This document shows positions 35,349 to 44,155 of a DNA stretch of 57,798 bases, piece by piece (within the stretch, counting starts at the first letter, position 1; each line of letters begins with the position of its first letter). The stretch comes from Sporomusa silvacetica DSM 10669. GTDB lineage: Bacteria; Bacillota; Negativicutes; Sporomusales; Sporomusaceae. Where the stretch lies: the NCBI RefSeq assembly GCF_002257705.1, contig NZ_LSLK01000080.1:1-57798 (forward strand), read 5' to 3'. A model generated the notes under the pieces. That model worked only from the letters and a program-made list of their open reading frames with translations, did no database searches and was not told where the DNA came from. The position numbers were made by a program, and so were the translations under genes.

Positions 35349-36509
35349 ATGTTGTCTAAACTTGAACAATTTACAGAAGCCTGTGCCAAGCTTGACAAGC
35401 GGGGTATCGTCATGCACGAAAAGCGGTGCCTGCGCAAGCGGCATCTTCATAGCTCCTGTCTGCGCTGTTCCTCGGTGTGTCCCAGTGGTGCCATTACCTG
35501 CTCGGAAGGTCTTGCCTTACTAGCTGAAAAGTGTACCGGATGTGGTGCCTGTACTTCGGTCTGCCCCAGCGGTGCGCTTTCCGCCAAGCTGCCTTCTAAT
35601 AAAGAGTTACGCTCGCTTGTTGCACTTCATGTAGAACACTCAGGAGCAGTTGCCTTCGCTTGTGAAGCCTATCTCAAAGCTCATCCCGCTGAGCGTCAGC
35701 GTGCCATTGCTGTGCAGTGTATAGCTCGATGCGAGGAATCCATTCTTGTCGATGCGGTTCTTCGAGGTGCAACCAGCGTGTCCATCCTCAATGCCTCCTG
35801 TGCAGACTGTCTGCAAAACAAGCTTTGCTTTCTGGTTCAGACAATGGCTGACACGGCAAACCGGTTACTGGAATGCTGGCAATATCCTGTCGTGATTACC
35901 CTTACCCAGAAGATTCCGGAAAAAATCAAACCGCTGCCGATCACGGAAAGTGAGGCGAATGGCATGTCACGCCGCGCCTTTCTCACCGCTTTTAAGAGGA
36001 AAAGTGAAAGCCTTTTTACACAGGTGCTGCCGGAAATGATTTTGGGTACTGTTGATAAGCAACCGGAGACTGAACTGATGAATCCCATGGAAGAGTCCAA
36101 ATACTTGCCGGATAAGTGGTGTTCGCTGGTTAACTCCCTAAAGAAACTTAAAAATACGGCGAATTCTACGGGTTTTCACAGCAGTCTCTGGGGGGATATT
36201 CACATTGCCGACAGCTGCAATGGCTGTGGAGCCTGTGCGGAGGCTTGTCCGACTGCGGCCATCGTTATTCGTAACCAGGATAGTCTTTGCAGCATTTCCT
36301 TGGATACGTCGCGCTGCACGCAGTGCGGTTTATGCAAAGATATCTGTTGCTGTGAAAGCATCAAAATGTTCTCAACCGTCGATCTTGACGCAATGCTTGC
36401 CCAGACACCGCGAGTACTCAGCGAAAAAAGACAAGAAGAAATCGATCACTTGTTGGAGCCTCTAGAGCAGCGTATGGCACGTTTGTTGGGGTGCGTGGTT
36501 AAGAATTGA
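35349..36509 (+). CDS. Polyferredoxin-like protein with central cysteine domain
   Basis: A 386-residue iron-sulfur protein. The N-terminal third has clusters at CLRCSSVCPSGA and CTGCGACTSVCPSGA. A central domain (about 85-190) with cysteines in AFACEA, QCIARCEE and ASCADCLQNKLC recalls the MvhD/FlpD-type delta subunits. A SRRAFLTAFKRK segment lies near 206. The C-terminal third has CNGCGACAEACP and CTQCGLCKDICCCE. No membrane helix or N-terminal signal is visible, so it is probably cytoplasmic, unlike its neighbours. GGAGGTG precedes ATG 35349. It closes the operon, probably as an electron donor or maturation partner. The exact role is unknown. Confidence 0.7.
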   Translation: MLSKLEQFTEACAKLDKRGIVMHEKRCLRKRHLHSSCLRCSSVCPSGAITCSEGLALLAEKCTGCGACTSVCPSGALSAKLPSNKELRSLVALHVEHSGAVAFACEAYLKAHPAERQRAIAVQCIARCEESILVDAVLRGATSVSILNASCADCLQNKLCFLVQTMADTANRLLECWQYPVVITLTQKIPEKIKPLPITESEANGMSRRAFLTAFKRKSESLFTQVLPEMILGTVDKQPETELMNPMEESKYLPDKWCSLVNSLKKLKNTANSTGFHSSLWGDIHIADSCNGCGACAEACPTAAIVIRNQDSLCSISLDTSRCTQCGLCKDICCCESIKMFSTVDLDAMLAQTPRVLSEKRQEEIDHLLEPLEQRMARLLGCVVKN

Positions 36510-36537
36510 GTTAGAAAGAGCATCAGTTAAAAAAAAC

Positions 36538-36582
36538 TTGACTATCACTGCCAAATTATTCTATAATTTGATTTGAGTCAAA
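36538..36582 (+). promoter_or_regulatory. Promoter and operator of the first TetR gene
   Basis: TTGACT (36538-36543), 18-bp spacer, TATAAT (36562-36567). The palindrome TTTGATTTGAGTCAAA (36567-36582) covers the end of the -10 and the likely start point, as for an autorepressor. The same palindrome, inverted with one change, is at 37275-37290. Confidence 0.65.
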
Positions 36583-36598
36583 GAACGAGGTGATAGCA

Positions 36599-37243
36599 GT
36601 GGCTCGACCACCACAAGACCCCCAATTACGTATTACTGAAATTTTAAATGCTGCCGAACCTTTGTTTTATTCAAAAGGTTACCAGGAGACTAGTATCAGT
36701 GATATCGTAACAAACATGGGTGTCGCACACGGAACAATCTATTACTATTTTAAATCAAAAGAAGAGATATTAGAGGCGTTGATTGAACGTTATCTTTTGA
36801 CTTTTGTATCAGAAGTTAAAACGCAGATTCGGACTGACAATATTACTCCACCATGTAAAATTCAGCTCATAATCCAGATCATCTTAAAGAGTATTTATCG
36901 AGATAGAAAATTATTGTTTGAGTTTCTCTATAATGATCGTACGATTCATTTCCTCGATAAGTTAGCACGCCAAGGCAAACAAGTAACGCATCCCTTATTC
37001 CTGGAAACTATTGAAGAAGGGATGCAAAAAAAATATTTTCAAACAGTGCATCCACAAGCTGCAGTAAATATCATTCAAGCCATAATGGAGTCTTTGATTA
37101 AGGCGCTTTATGAAAAATCCTCAAAAGAATTGCTCGTACATCAGTTTAAACTAGCAGAAGAGCTTATTGAACATGTATTGGGATTGAAACAGGGCACAAT
37201 AACTATCGTTATCAAAAAAAATATAATAAACGCTAGCCAGTAA
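36599..37243 (+). CDS. TetR family regulator (1)
   Basis: A 214-residue TetR-type repressor. The helix-turn-helix (about 27-50) has TSISDIVTNMGVAHGTIYYY followed by FKSKEEILEAL. The C-terminal ligand domain is helical with no recognisable effector. GTG 36599 is chosen because GAGGTG precedes it by six bases. A palindrome overlaps its promoter and recurs before the second TetR gene. It lies just upstream of a second TetR gene and the RND pump genes, so control of efflux is likely. Confidence 0.88.
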   Translation: MARPPQDPQLRITEILNAAEPLFYSKGYQETSISDIVTNMGVAHGTIYYYFKSKEEILEALIERYLLTFVSEVKTQIRTDNITPPCKIQLIIQIILKSIYRDRKLLFEFLYNDRTIHFLDKLARQGKQVTHPLFLETIEEGMQKKYFQTVHPQAAVNIIQAIMESLIKALYEKSSKELLVHQFKLAEELIEHVLGLKQGTITIVIKKNIINASQ

Positions 37244-37270
37244 TAATCTGGTGAGCGCCTTTTTTTGCTC

Positions 37271-37294
37271 ATTATTTGACTTAAATCAAATAAT
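37271..37294. promoter_or_regulatory. Operator before the second TetR gene and RND operon
   Basis: ATTATTTGA-CTTAAA-TCAAATAAT is a perfect 9-bp inverted repeat. Its core TTTGACTTAAATCAAA, read on the other strand, differs from the site at 36567 at one position. A -35-like TTGACT (37276-37281) lies inside it. Confidence 0.65.
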
Positions 37295-37342
37295 GCTGGA
37301 AGTCTGTTAAGGTTATCCCTAAGATATAAGGAGTGGGTGACT

Positions 37343-37951
37343 ATGGAAAACAATAAAAAGAAAAAAATCATAAATATCGCCACAGCTTTATTTGCCAAAC
37401 ATGGATTTGAAAACATTAGCTTAAAGCAATTGGCAATGGAAGCCCATGTAAATGTCACCTCGATTTCATACTACTTTGGTGGTAAAGAACCGCTTTACCA
37501 ATTGATTTTGCAAAACCACTTTACACCGGCTCTCAAGTCACTTCAAGAAATTGAAACAATAAACGGATTAACTGCAACCGAACGTCTTACCCAAGTCATT
37601 GTTAGATTAAAACGTCAACAGCCTTACCTGACTGCATTTTGGCATTATGAAAGATTCCGATCCCTTATAAATGGCAGTTCCATTGTAAAACAATACACCG
37701 CTGAGCTATATCATTGTCTTTTTACTTGCCTTAGCCAGGGGATTTCTGAGCAGGAATTCATCCCTACCCTCCAGCAGCATCATCTAACTATCCTACTGCT
37801 GGAAATCATTCATTCCCCTTTTTACGCTCCTGGACTAATGACCGAATCTACTCCTCTTGTTAAAGACGATTATAAAGACTATTCCAATCAGGCATTTTAT
37901 ATTTTTATACAAGGGATAAAAAGAATTGAAAATTGTTCTAACGAACAATAA
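37343..37951 (+). CDS. TetR family regulator (2), upstream of RND genes
   Basis: A 202-residue TetR regulator of the CecR/YbiH-like type. The helix-turn-helix is ISLKQLAMEAHVNVTSISYY followed by FGGKEPLY, near residues 28-55. ATG 37343 is preferred over GTG 37337 on spacing from AAGGAG. It is followed after 35 bp by the membrane fusion protein and RND pump genes and is probably their local repressor. Two TetR genes in tandem with matching operators suggest cross-regulation. Confidence 0.88.
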   Translation: MENNKKKKIINIATALFAKHGFENISLKQLAMEAHVNVTSISYYFGGKEPLYQLILQNHFTPALKSLQEIETINGLTATERLTQVIVRLKRQQPYLTAFWHYERFRSLINGSSIVKQYTAELYHCLFTCLSQGISEQEFIPTLQQHHLTILLLEIIHSPFYAPGLMTESTPLVKDDYKDYSNQAFYIFIQGIKRIENCSNEQ

Positions 37952-37986
37952 AAATAGATCTTGTTAACAACACGAGGAGTGAGATA

Positions 37987-39114
37987 ATGGTGAAGATCAA
38001 CTTTTTAACTAACGTATCTAAAAAAAAGCTGTATTATGGCTTACTTGCAGTTGGAGTAAGCATATGTATTATCGGTGTCGGTATTACGCTGGTACAACAT
38101 AACCGCTCTCAACCAGTAGCCGAAGAAGTTCCAATTGTACGTACTGCTGTAATTGGTAATGGTAGCAGGGACGTACCAGGTTATACATATTCAGGGGAAG
38201 TACGTGGCCGTTATGAAAGTCAGCTAGCTTTTCAGGTTACTGGAAAAATTATAAAACGAAATGTTCAGCTCGGTAGTGCAGTGAACACTGGCGAACTATT
38301 AATGCAAATTGATTCCAGGGATCTCCAACAAACGGTAAACAGCAATTCAGCACAAGTTTCCTCCGCTGAATCACAGCTTAAACTTGCCGAAAGCAACCTG
38401 AACCGCTACCGTCAACTGTTAGAATCCGGTGCTATCAGCCGTGCTCAATATGACCAATACGCCAGTGCATATGAAGTGGCACTGGCTGGCGTCCAGCAGG
38501 CTTCTGCCCAGTATGCACAGGGTTCCAATCAATTAGATTATAGTCTTTTGCTGGCTGATAAGCCGGGAGTCGTTTCCAGTATAGCAGCTGAGGCAGGACA
38601 GGTTGTTAGTGCCGGACAAACTGTCATTACAGTGGTGCAAGACGGCGAACGCGAGGTAGAAATCAGTGTCCCGGAAAATCGCATAGAAGAATTGCGTAGA
38701 GTCGGACAAATTAAAGTAACTTTTTGGGCTTTGCCTAACTTAAACGTAACTGGCAGCATTAGAGAAATTGCGCCCATGGCAGATCAAACTACTCGTACCT
38801 TCAAAGTACGCGTTAGCTTACTCAATCCTTCACCGGAAATAAAACTGGGAATGACTGCCGCCGTAACTATAGCTGGTAATACACAACCGACCGTAACTAT
38901 TCCGCTGGCAGCTGTTTATCAAGACGGAAATACACCGGAAGTATGGGTGGTAAAGGAGAACGTACTCACCTTGCAGCCAATTCAAGCCGGCAATATTGGC
39001 AATGGGACCATTCAAGTAATCAGTGGCCTCCAACAAGGTGACCGGATTGTAATTTCAGGAGTCCATAAACTCAAAGAAGGGCAAAAGGTGAAAATTAGCG
39101 GTGACTCATTATGA
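37987..39114 (+). CDS. RND efflux periplasmic adaptor (membrane fusion protein)
   Basis: A 375-residue HlyD/AcrA-type adaptor. An N-terminal membrane helix (about 16-37) is followed by a lipoyl half (FQVTGKIIKRNVQLGSAVNTG), a coiled-coil hairpin (about 110-170, with RYRQLLESGAISRAQYDQY), the second lipoyl half (PGVVSSIAAEAGQVVSAGQ) and beta-barrel domains. It links the inner-membrane pump to an outer-membrane channel. No TolC-like gene is adjacent. The pump gene overlaps by 4 bp (ATGA). Confidence 0.92.
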   Translation: MVKINFLTNVSKKKLYYGLLAVGVSICIIGVGITLVQHNRSQPVAEEVPIVRTAVIGNGSRDVPGYTYSGEVRGRYESQLAFQVTGKIIKRNVQLGSAVNTGELLMQIDSRDLQQTVNSNSAQVSSAESQLKLAESNLNRYRQLLESGAISRAQYDQYASAYEVALAGVQQASAQYAQGSNQLDYSLLLADKPGVVSSIAAEAGQVVSAGQTVITVVQDGEREVEISVPENRIEELRRVGQIKVTFWALPNLNVTGSIREIAPMADQTTRTFKVRVSLLNPSPEIKLGMTAAVTIAGNTQPTVTIPLAAVYQDGNTPEVWVVKENVLTLQPIQAGNIGNGTIQVISGLQQGDRIVISGVHKLKEGQKVKISGDSL

Positions 39115-42100
39115 AAGGCTTTAATCTAACAAAATGGGCCCTAGAGCATAAACATTTTCTTTATTTTTTTATCGTACTTTTCTTTATTGCTGGTATTGTT
39201 TCTTATAATAAATTAGGCCGGATGGAAGACCCTGATTTTACAATCAAACAAATGGTAGTAACGGTCGCCTGGCCGGGAGCTACCGCCAGGCAAGTAGAGG
39301 AGCAGGTTACTGATAAAGTCGAAAAAAAACTTCAGGATTTACCTGGTCTTGATTACCTAAAAAGCTATTCCACTCCAGGAGTCAGTGTTATTTACGTTAA
39401 TCTAAAAGATACGGTACCCAGAAAAGACGTCCGCAGCAGATGGGTAGAGGCTCGGAATATGGTTAATGATATGGCCAGTACGTTACCAACGGGAGTCGCG
39501 TCTCCTCAATTTAATGACCGGTTTGACGAAGTTTACGGTGTCGTATATGCCTTAACCGGTGACGGCTATTCATATGAAGAAATGCGGGAAAAAGCCGAAA
39601 AAATTCGCCGGATGCTGCTTGACGTTCCTAGTGTAAAAAAAATACAGTTACTTGGGGTACAAACCGAGAAAATATATATTGAAATAGAGAATCGTAAGCT
39701 GGCCCAATTGGGGATTGACCCCAGCCTAATCACTTCCACGCTTCAGGCACAAAATACCATGGCGGCCGCCGGTATGCTTGAAACGGCTTCTGACAACGTA
39801 TATCTACGGATCACCGGTATGTTTGAGAACCTTGACAATATCAGCAATACGCCGATTCAAGCCAACGGACGTACCTTCCGGCTAGGTGATATAGCCAAAG
39901 TTACCCGTGCCTACGCAGAGCCCAGCAACGCTAAATTTTATTATAATGGCGTGCCGGCTTTGGGTATTTCGCTGGCGATGGAACCAGGCGGCAATATTCT
40001 TACCCTCGGAGAAAACCTGGAGAAAACCATTGAGCAGATCAAAAAAGAACTGCCTGCCGGGCTGGAAATTCATCAAACTGTCAATCAACCGAAAGTAGTA
40101 GAAACATCAATTGACGATTTTGTCGAGTCGTTGGCTGAAGCCATTCTGATTGTCCTTGTTGTCAGCTTTGTCAGCCTTGGTATGCGTTCTGGCATTATTG
40201 TGGCTTTGTGCATTCCCTTGGTTATTGCTGTAGTATTTACATTCATGAACCTAATGGGTATTGACCTGCAAAGAATCTCTCTGGGAGCCCTCATCATCGC
40301 ATTAGGACTATTAGTTGACGATGCGATTATTACTATTGAAACAATGGTGGTAAAACTGGAAGAAGGCTGGAGCCGGTTTGATGCGGCTTGTTTTGCCTAT
40401 ACTTCTACCGCCTATCCGCGCTTAACCGGTGAACTCGTAACCTGTGCCGGTTTTATTCCGGTTGGCTTTGCCCCTGGCAGCGCATCGGAGTATTGTGCCA
40501 CCATCTTCTCAGTAGTAGTGATTTCGTTACTTACCTCCTGGATTGTGGCTGGAACAGCTACCCCCTTATTAGGTTATCTATTTATAAAGATCAAATCAAA
40601 AACTAATGACACTGAAGAATCAAATCTACACAATTCCAAATTTTATCTGTTATTTAAGGATGTTTTAATTTGGTGTCTGCAGCATCGTAAGCTAGTGCTG
40701 ACGGCCACTGTGGGGTGCTTTATCGCGTCAATTGGTTTAATGGGATTGGTCAAACAAGAATTTTTTCCAGCATCTACCCGGCCGGAACTTATTATCCAAT
40801 TAAAATTGCAAGAAGGCGCTGCAGTCAAAAACAGTGATGAAATTGCTCGTCAGGTTGCACAAAAACTTGAGGGTGATCCATTGATCGCTTACTATACATA
40901 TCATGTCGGTGAAGGAGCTCCACGTTTTGTCTTAAGCTTTGAGCCAACTTTTAATAAAACCAACTTTTCTGAATTCGTCATCGTCGCCAAAGATGCTACG
41001 GCCCGCGATCAATTACAGATCAAACTTAGTAAGCTAATAAATGATGAGTTTCCAGATGTGCAAGCCCATTATAAGGTTATTGCAAATGGACCGAGCGCAG
41101 ACTATCCGCTGATGTTGCGGGTAAGAGGCTACGATCATGATAAAGTCCGGGAAATTGCAAAACAAGTTGAAACGGTTATGGCGGCTAATCCCGGTGTGAA
41201 AAACACAAATTTAAACTGGGATGAAAAAAGCAAAGTGTTACACTTAGAAATTGATCAGGATAAGGCCAGAAAGTTAGGTATCGCTTCTCAATCATTGGCT
41301 ACGTCTCTTCAAGCCCAGTTATCAGGTTCAACTATTTCCGAATTTAGGGAAGGCGACAAAACTGTTAGTATGGTATTTCGCTTTGATGCCGATGACCGTA
41401 ATGATCCTTCCCGTCTGAAAGACTTTAATATTCATATTGGTAACGGCAAATATGTGCCTCTTGATCAAATTGCAAAAATCAGTTTTGATACGGAAGAAGG
41501 GTTAATTTATCGCTATAATCTTAAACCAATGATCATCGTACAGGCAGAAATCAATCCTGGCATAACCGGTGACGATGTGGCAGAACAAATATACAATAAT
41601 CTTGCCGATTTGCGTGCATCCTTACCACTGGGCTACAGCATTGAATACGATGGCTCTAAGGAATCCAGCATTAAGGCTTCCAAGTTTATGGCTGAACCCA
41701 TACCGATGATGATTATTGCGATTATGGTTCTGCTCATGACCCAACTGCAGAACATACCGAAAATGGTATTAACATTGCTAACAGCTCCGCTTGGTATCAT
41801 TGGTGTTACCATTGGATTGTTACTAACAGGAAAGCCTATGGGCTTTGTTGTTCAGTTGGGGATTTTGGCCTTGGCCGGAATTATTATGCGAAATACGGTC
41901 ATTCTAATGGATCAGATTGACCAATTGCTTGAAGCCGGGGAATCTTTGTGGGATGCCATTATTAATGCCACAGTCATTCGACTTCGTCCGATCCTGTTAA
42001 CAGCGGCAGCAGCGATCTTAGGAATGATTCCTTTGGTACCCAGCGTTTTCTGGGGCCCGATGGCGGTGGCGATTGCGGCGGGCTTGTTGGGTGCCACAGT

Positions 42101-42206
42101 TTTAACCCTTCTGGTATTGCCAGTTATGTATGCTGCCTGGTATAAAGCGCAACCGGGTGTTCCTGAGCAGGATTATTCAAAAACTACTAATAGTAGTTCT
42201 GTCTAG
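39111..42206 (+). CDS. RND family efflux pump (AcrB/HAE type)
   Basis: A 1031-residue pump with the full RND architecture: 12 helices and two large periplasmic loops (about 35-330 and 555-860). The start (NLTKWALEHKHFLYFFIVLF) and AWPGATARQVEEQVTDKVEK are typical. The proton-relay helix 4 reads GALIIALGLLVDDAIITIE with the acidic pair DD. C-terminal GIIMRNTVILMDQID is conserved. It exports drugs or hydrophobic compounds using the proton gradient. Its presence supports a diderm envelope. It follows the adaptor and a TetR gene. Confidence 0.93.
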   Translation: MKGFNLTKWALEHKHFLYFFIVLFFIAGIVSYNKLGRMEDPDFTIKQMVVTVAWPGATARQVEEQVTDKVEKKLQDLPGLDYLKSYSTPGVSVIYVNLKDTVPRKDVRSRWVEARNMVNDMASTLPTGVASPQFNDRFDEVYGVVYALTGDGYSYEEMREKAEKIRRMLLDVPSVKKIQLLGVQTEKIYIEIENRKLAQLGIDPSLITSTLQAQNTMAAAGMLETASDNVYLRITGMFENLDNISNTPIQANGRTFRLGDIAKVTRAYAEPSNAKFYYNGVPALGISLAMEPGGNILTLGENLEKTIEQIKKELPAGLEIHQTVNQPKVVETSIDDFVESLAEAILIVLVVSFVSLGMRSGIIVALCIPLVIAVVFTFMNLMGIDLQRISLGALIIALGLLVDDAIITIETMVVKLEEGWSRFDAACFAYTSTAYPRLTGELVTCAGFIPVGFAPGSASEYCATIFSVVVISLLTSWIVAGTATPLLGYLFIKIKSKTNDTEESNLHNSKFYLLFKDVLIWCLQHRKLVLTATVGCFIASIGLMGLVKQEFFPASTRPELIIQLKLQEGAAVKNSDEIARQVAQKLEGDPLIAYYTYHVGEGAPRFVLSFEPTFNKTNFSEFVIVAKDATARDQLQIKLSKLINDEFPDVQAHYKVIANGPSADYPLMLRVRGYDHDKVREIAKQVETVMAANPGVKNTNLNWDEKSKVLHLEIDQDKARKLGIASQSLATSLQAQLSGSTISEFREGDKTVSMVFRFDADDRNDPSRLKDFNIHIGNGKYVPLDQIAKISFDTEEGLIYRYNLKPMIIVQAEINPGITGDDVAEQIYNNLADLRASLPLGYSIEYDGSKESSIKASKFMAEPIPMMIIAIMVLLMTQLQNIPKMVLTLLTAPLGIIGVTIGLLLTGKPMGFVVQLGILALAGIIMRNTVILMDQIDQLLEAGESLWDAIINATVIRLRPILLTAAAAILGMIPLVPSVFWGPMAVAIAAGLLGATVLTLLVLPVMYAAWYKAQPGVPEQDYSKTTNSSSV

Positions 42207-42256
42207 TATTTTGAAATAAAAGATTCAAAGAATACTTGATCGATCATTTATTCCAG

Positions 42257-42319
42257 TTGATATATTATTTTATTTATGCTAAGATTAATTCACCTGACCG
42301 TGGTCAGGTGAATTAATCT
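42257..42319. promoter_or_regulatory. Promoter with 38-bp perfect palindrome before the third TetR gene
   Basis: TTGATA (42257-42262), 17-bp spacer, TAAGAT (42280-42285). A palindrome with 18-bp arms (42282-42299 and 42302-42319, centre GT) overlaps the -10 and start region; its inner part is CACCTGACC-GT-GGTCAGGTG. This is a probable autorepressor site for the TetR gene at 42334. No T run follows, and the ribosome site is just downstream, so an RNA hairpin could also affect translation. Confidence 0.65.
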
Positions 42320-42333
42320 ATTTTGGAGGATTT

Positions 42334-42900
42334 ATGTCAGAACATGACTTAATAAAAATAGCTAGTAAACATTTTTTACAGTTCGGCTATGACGGAACAA
42401 AACTATCTCATATTGCTCAAGCGGCTGGAATGAAAAAACAGTCGCTCTATTTTCACTTCAAGAACAAAGATGATTTATTATTACAAGTTAATAAAACGGT
42501 AATTGAAGAGGAAATCGATTTTTTACAGTTTTTTTTCTCTAAAAACATAGATTTGTCATTAAAAGATACACTATACCTTTTACTGCTTGACTATAAAAGG
42601 CGCTATCTTACCAATGACAACAATGGTTTCATGTTCTTATTAACTTTTATCCCTCCGGATTCGCTACAGAACTACTTTTCGCAAAATTACCATTTATTCT
42701 TAACTAATTTAAAGAATTTATTACAACCGAAATTTTTGGAAGAGAAAAATTTGCGCATTAACCCGGATGACGGACCAACTTCATTTATTACGTTATTGGA
42801 TGGTTTATTTACGCAACTGATTTTTGAAACACCAAAGGACTTTGATAATTCATTACGTATATTCTGGGACATTTACTGGAATGGGCTTATCAAAAAATAA
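42334..42900 (+). CDS. TetR family regulator (3)
   Basis: A 188-residue TetR-type regulator with helix-turn-helix TKLSHIAQAAGMKKQSLYFH followed by FKNKDDLLLQ (about 22-50). GGAGG precedes ATG 42334. A strong palindrome overlaps its promoter. The MFS gene starts 25 bp downstream and the PepSY gene follows, so the three form a likely operon controlled by this protein. The effector is unknown. Confidence 0.87.
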   Translation: MSEHDLIKIASKHFLQFGYDGTKLSHIAQAAGMKKQSLYFHFKNKDDLLLQVNKTVIEEEIDFLQFFFSKNIDLSLKDTLYLLLLDYKRRYLTNDNNGFMFLLTFIPPDSLQNYFSQNYHLFLTNLKNLLQPKFLEEKNLRINPDDGPTSFITLLDGLFTQLIFETPKDFDNSLRIFWDIYWNGLIKK

Positions 42901-42925
42901 TAACAAAAAAAGAAGGATGATTAAC

Positions 42926-44140
42926 ATGAACGATATTGCGGCAGAACAAAGTTTATGGAATAAAGATTTCATTATGTTAGCCTTATCAAATTTATTGCTA
43001 TTTATGGTTTTTGAAATGTTAATGCCTATATTACCGGTATTTATATCCAATAATGGAGGAACCAATTCACAAGTTGGTTTGATTATGGGGTCGTTTACAT
43101 TATCAGCAATATTTATCCGCTTGCTAATCGGTAGACTGGGAGGTAGTTTTAATAAAAAAGTGTTGCTCATTCTGGGGGTTACCAGCTGCATGCTGGCTAC
43201 CGGTTTCTATTATTGGACTTCCTCTAGTCTGAGTACTTTGGCTATTCGCCTGCTGCATGGCGTGGGATTTGGTGTGGCAACTACGTTATATGCAACCTTT
43301 GCCGCTGCCTCTGTCCCGTCAGGTCGGCAAGGCGAAGGACTTGGTTATTTCGGGGTAGGCGAAACTATGGGTATTTCGGTTGGCCCTTTATTAGGTGTTT
43401 GGCTCATGAATAAACATGGTGTTGACAGCGGCTTTGGAGTTGGTACAATCATTTTGTTATTTGCCGTTTTGTTTACTTTTGGAATTTCCTGTCCACTGGC
43501 GAACGATGATGAGGCAAAGATCTCCCGACAGGAAACACAGAAAAGAAATTTGCTGATTGATAATTTTATAGAAAAACGTGTATTGCTGCAGTCTGGCCTA
43601 GCCCTATTACTGGGCATGTCTTTCGCTGGTATCGTGTCTTTTGTTGTCTTATATGCCAAAGAAACCGCAATTCCCAATGTCGCCTATTTCTTTTTTGTTA
43701 ATGCTTTAGCTGGATTACTTGTACGCGTTGTCGCGGGGAAGATATTTGATCAGAGAGGACCGGGAATTCTTATCGGAGCTTCTGCAATTCTTTGCAGTGT
43801 CGGTACTTTTTTGTTGGCCATGGCTTCGACCACGACTTCCCTCATTATCGCCGCTGCTTTGTATGGAACAGGTATGGGCGCTGTATTTCCTGCTTTACAG
43901 GCTTGGTGCATCAATGTTGTGCCGACAGATCGACGTGAGCACGCAATGGGTACTTTATTAAATTTTTTTGATTTTGGCATTGGAATAGGGGCTATTTTAC
44001 TGGGGGCTATAGCTGCGATGACCAATTATTCAATAATGTATATGTCTTCAATATTGTTTTTCATCGTCTATTGGCTCCTATATCAGATTTCTGGTAGACG
44101 GCAAAACTCAGTTTTCGCCGTCAAGCCCCAAAATGAATAA
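42926..44140 (+). CDS. MFS transporter (drug/siderophore exporter type)
   Basis: A 404-residue major facilitator with 12 helices. LIGRLGGSFNKKVLLILG is the loop 2-3 signature, and LLHGVGFGVATTLYATFAA with VPSGRQGEGLGYFGVGETMG marks helices 4-5 of exporter families. ATG 42926 is used because AGAAGGAT precedes it; an upstream frame overlaps the TetR gene. It lies between TetR and a PepSY membrane protein. The pairing suggests metal-chelator or drug export, but the substrate is not readable. Confidence 0.86.
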   Translation: MNDIAAEQSLWNKDFIMLALSNLLLFMVFEMLMPILPVFISNNGGTNSQVGLIMGSFTLSAIFIRLLIGRLGGSFNKKVLLILGVTSCMLATGFYYWTSSSLSTLAIRLLHGVGFGVATTLYATFAAASVPSGRQGEGLGYFGVGETMGISVGPLLGVWLMNKHGVDSGFGVGTIILLFAVLFTFGISCPLANDDEAKISRQETQKRNLLIDNFIEKRVLLQSGLALLLGMSFAGIVSFVVLYAKETAIPNVAYFFFVNALAGLLVRVVAGKIFDQRGPGILIGASAILCSVGTFLLAMASTTTSLIIAAALYGTGMGAVFPALQAWCINVVPTDRREHAMGTLLNFFDFGIGIGAILLGAIAAMTNYSIMYMSSILFFIVYWLLYQISGRRQNSVFAVKPQNE

Positions 44141-44155
44141 AATGGAGGGCAATCT

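Noticed and set aside
33859..36509. Periplasmic nitrate reductase (nap) operon
   Set aside because: NapG- and NapH-like proteins are present, but no NapA, NapB or NapD; the catalytic subunit has DmsA/PsrA-type partners.
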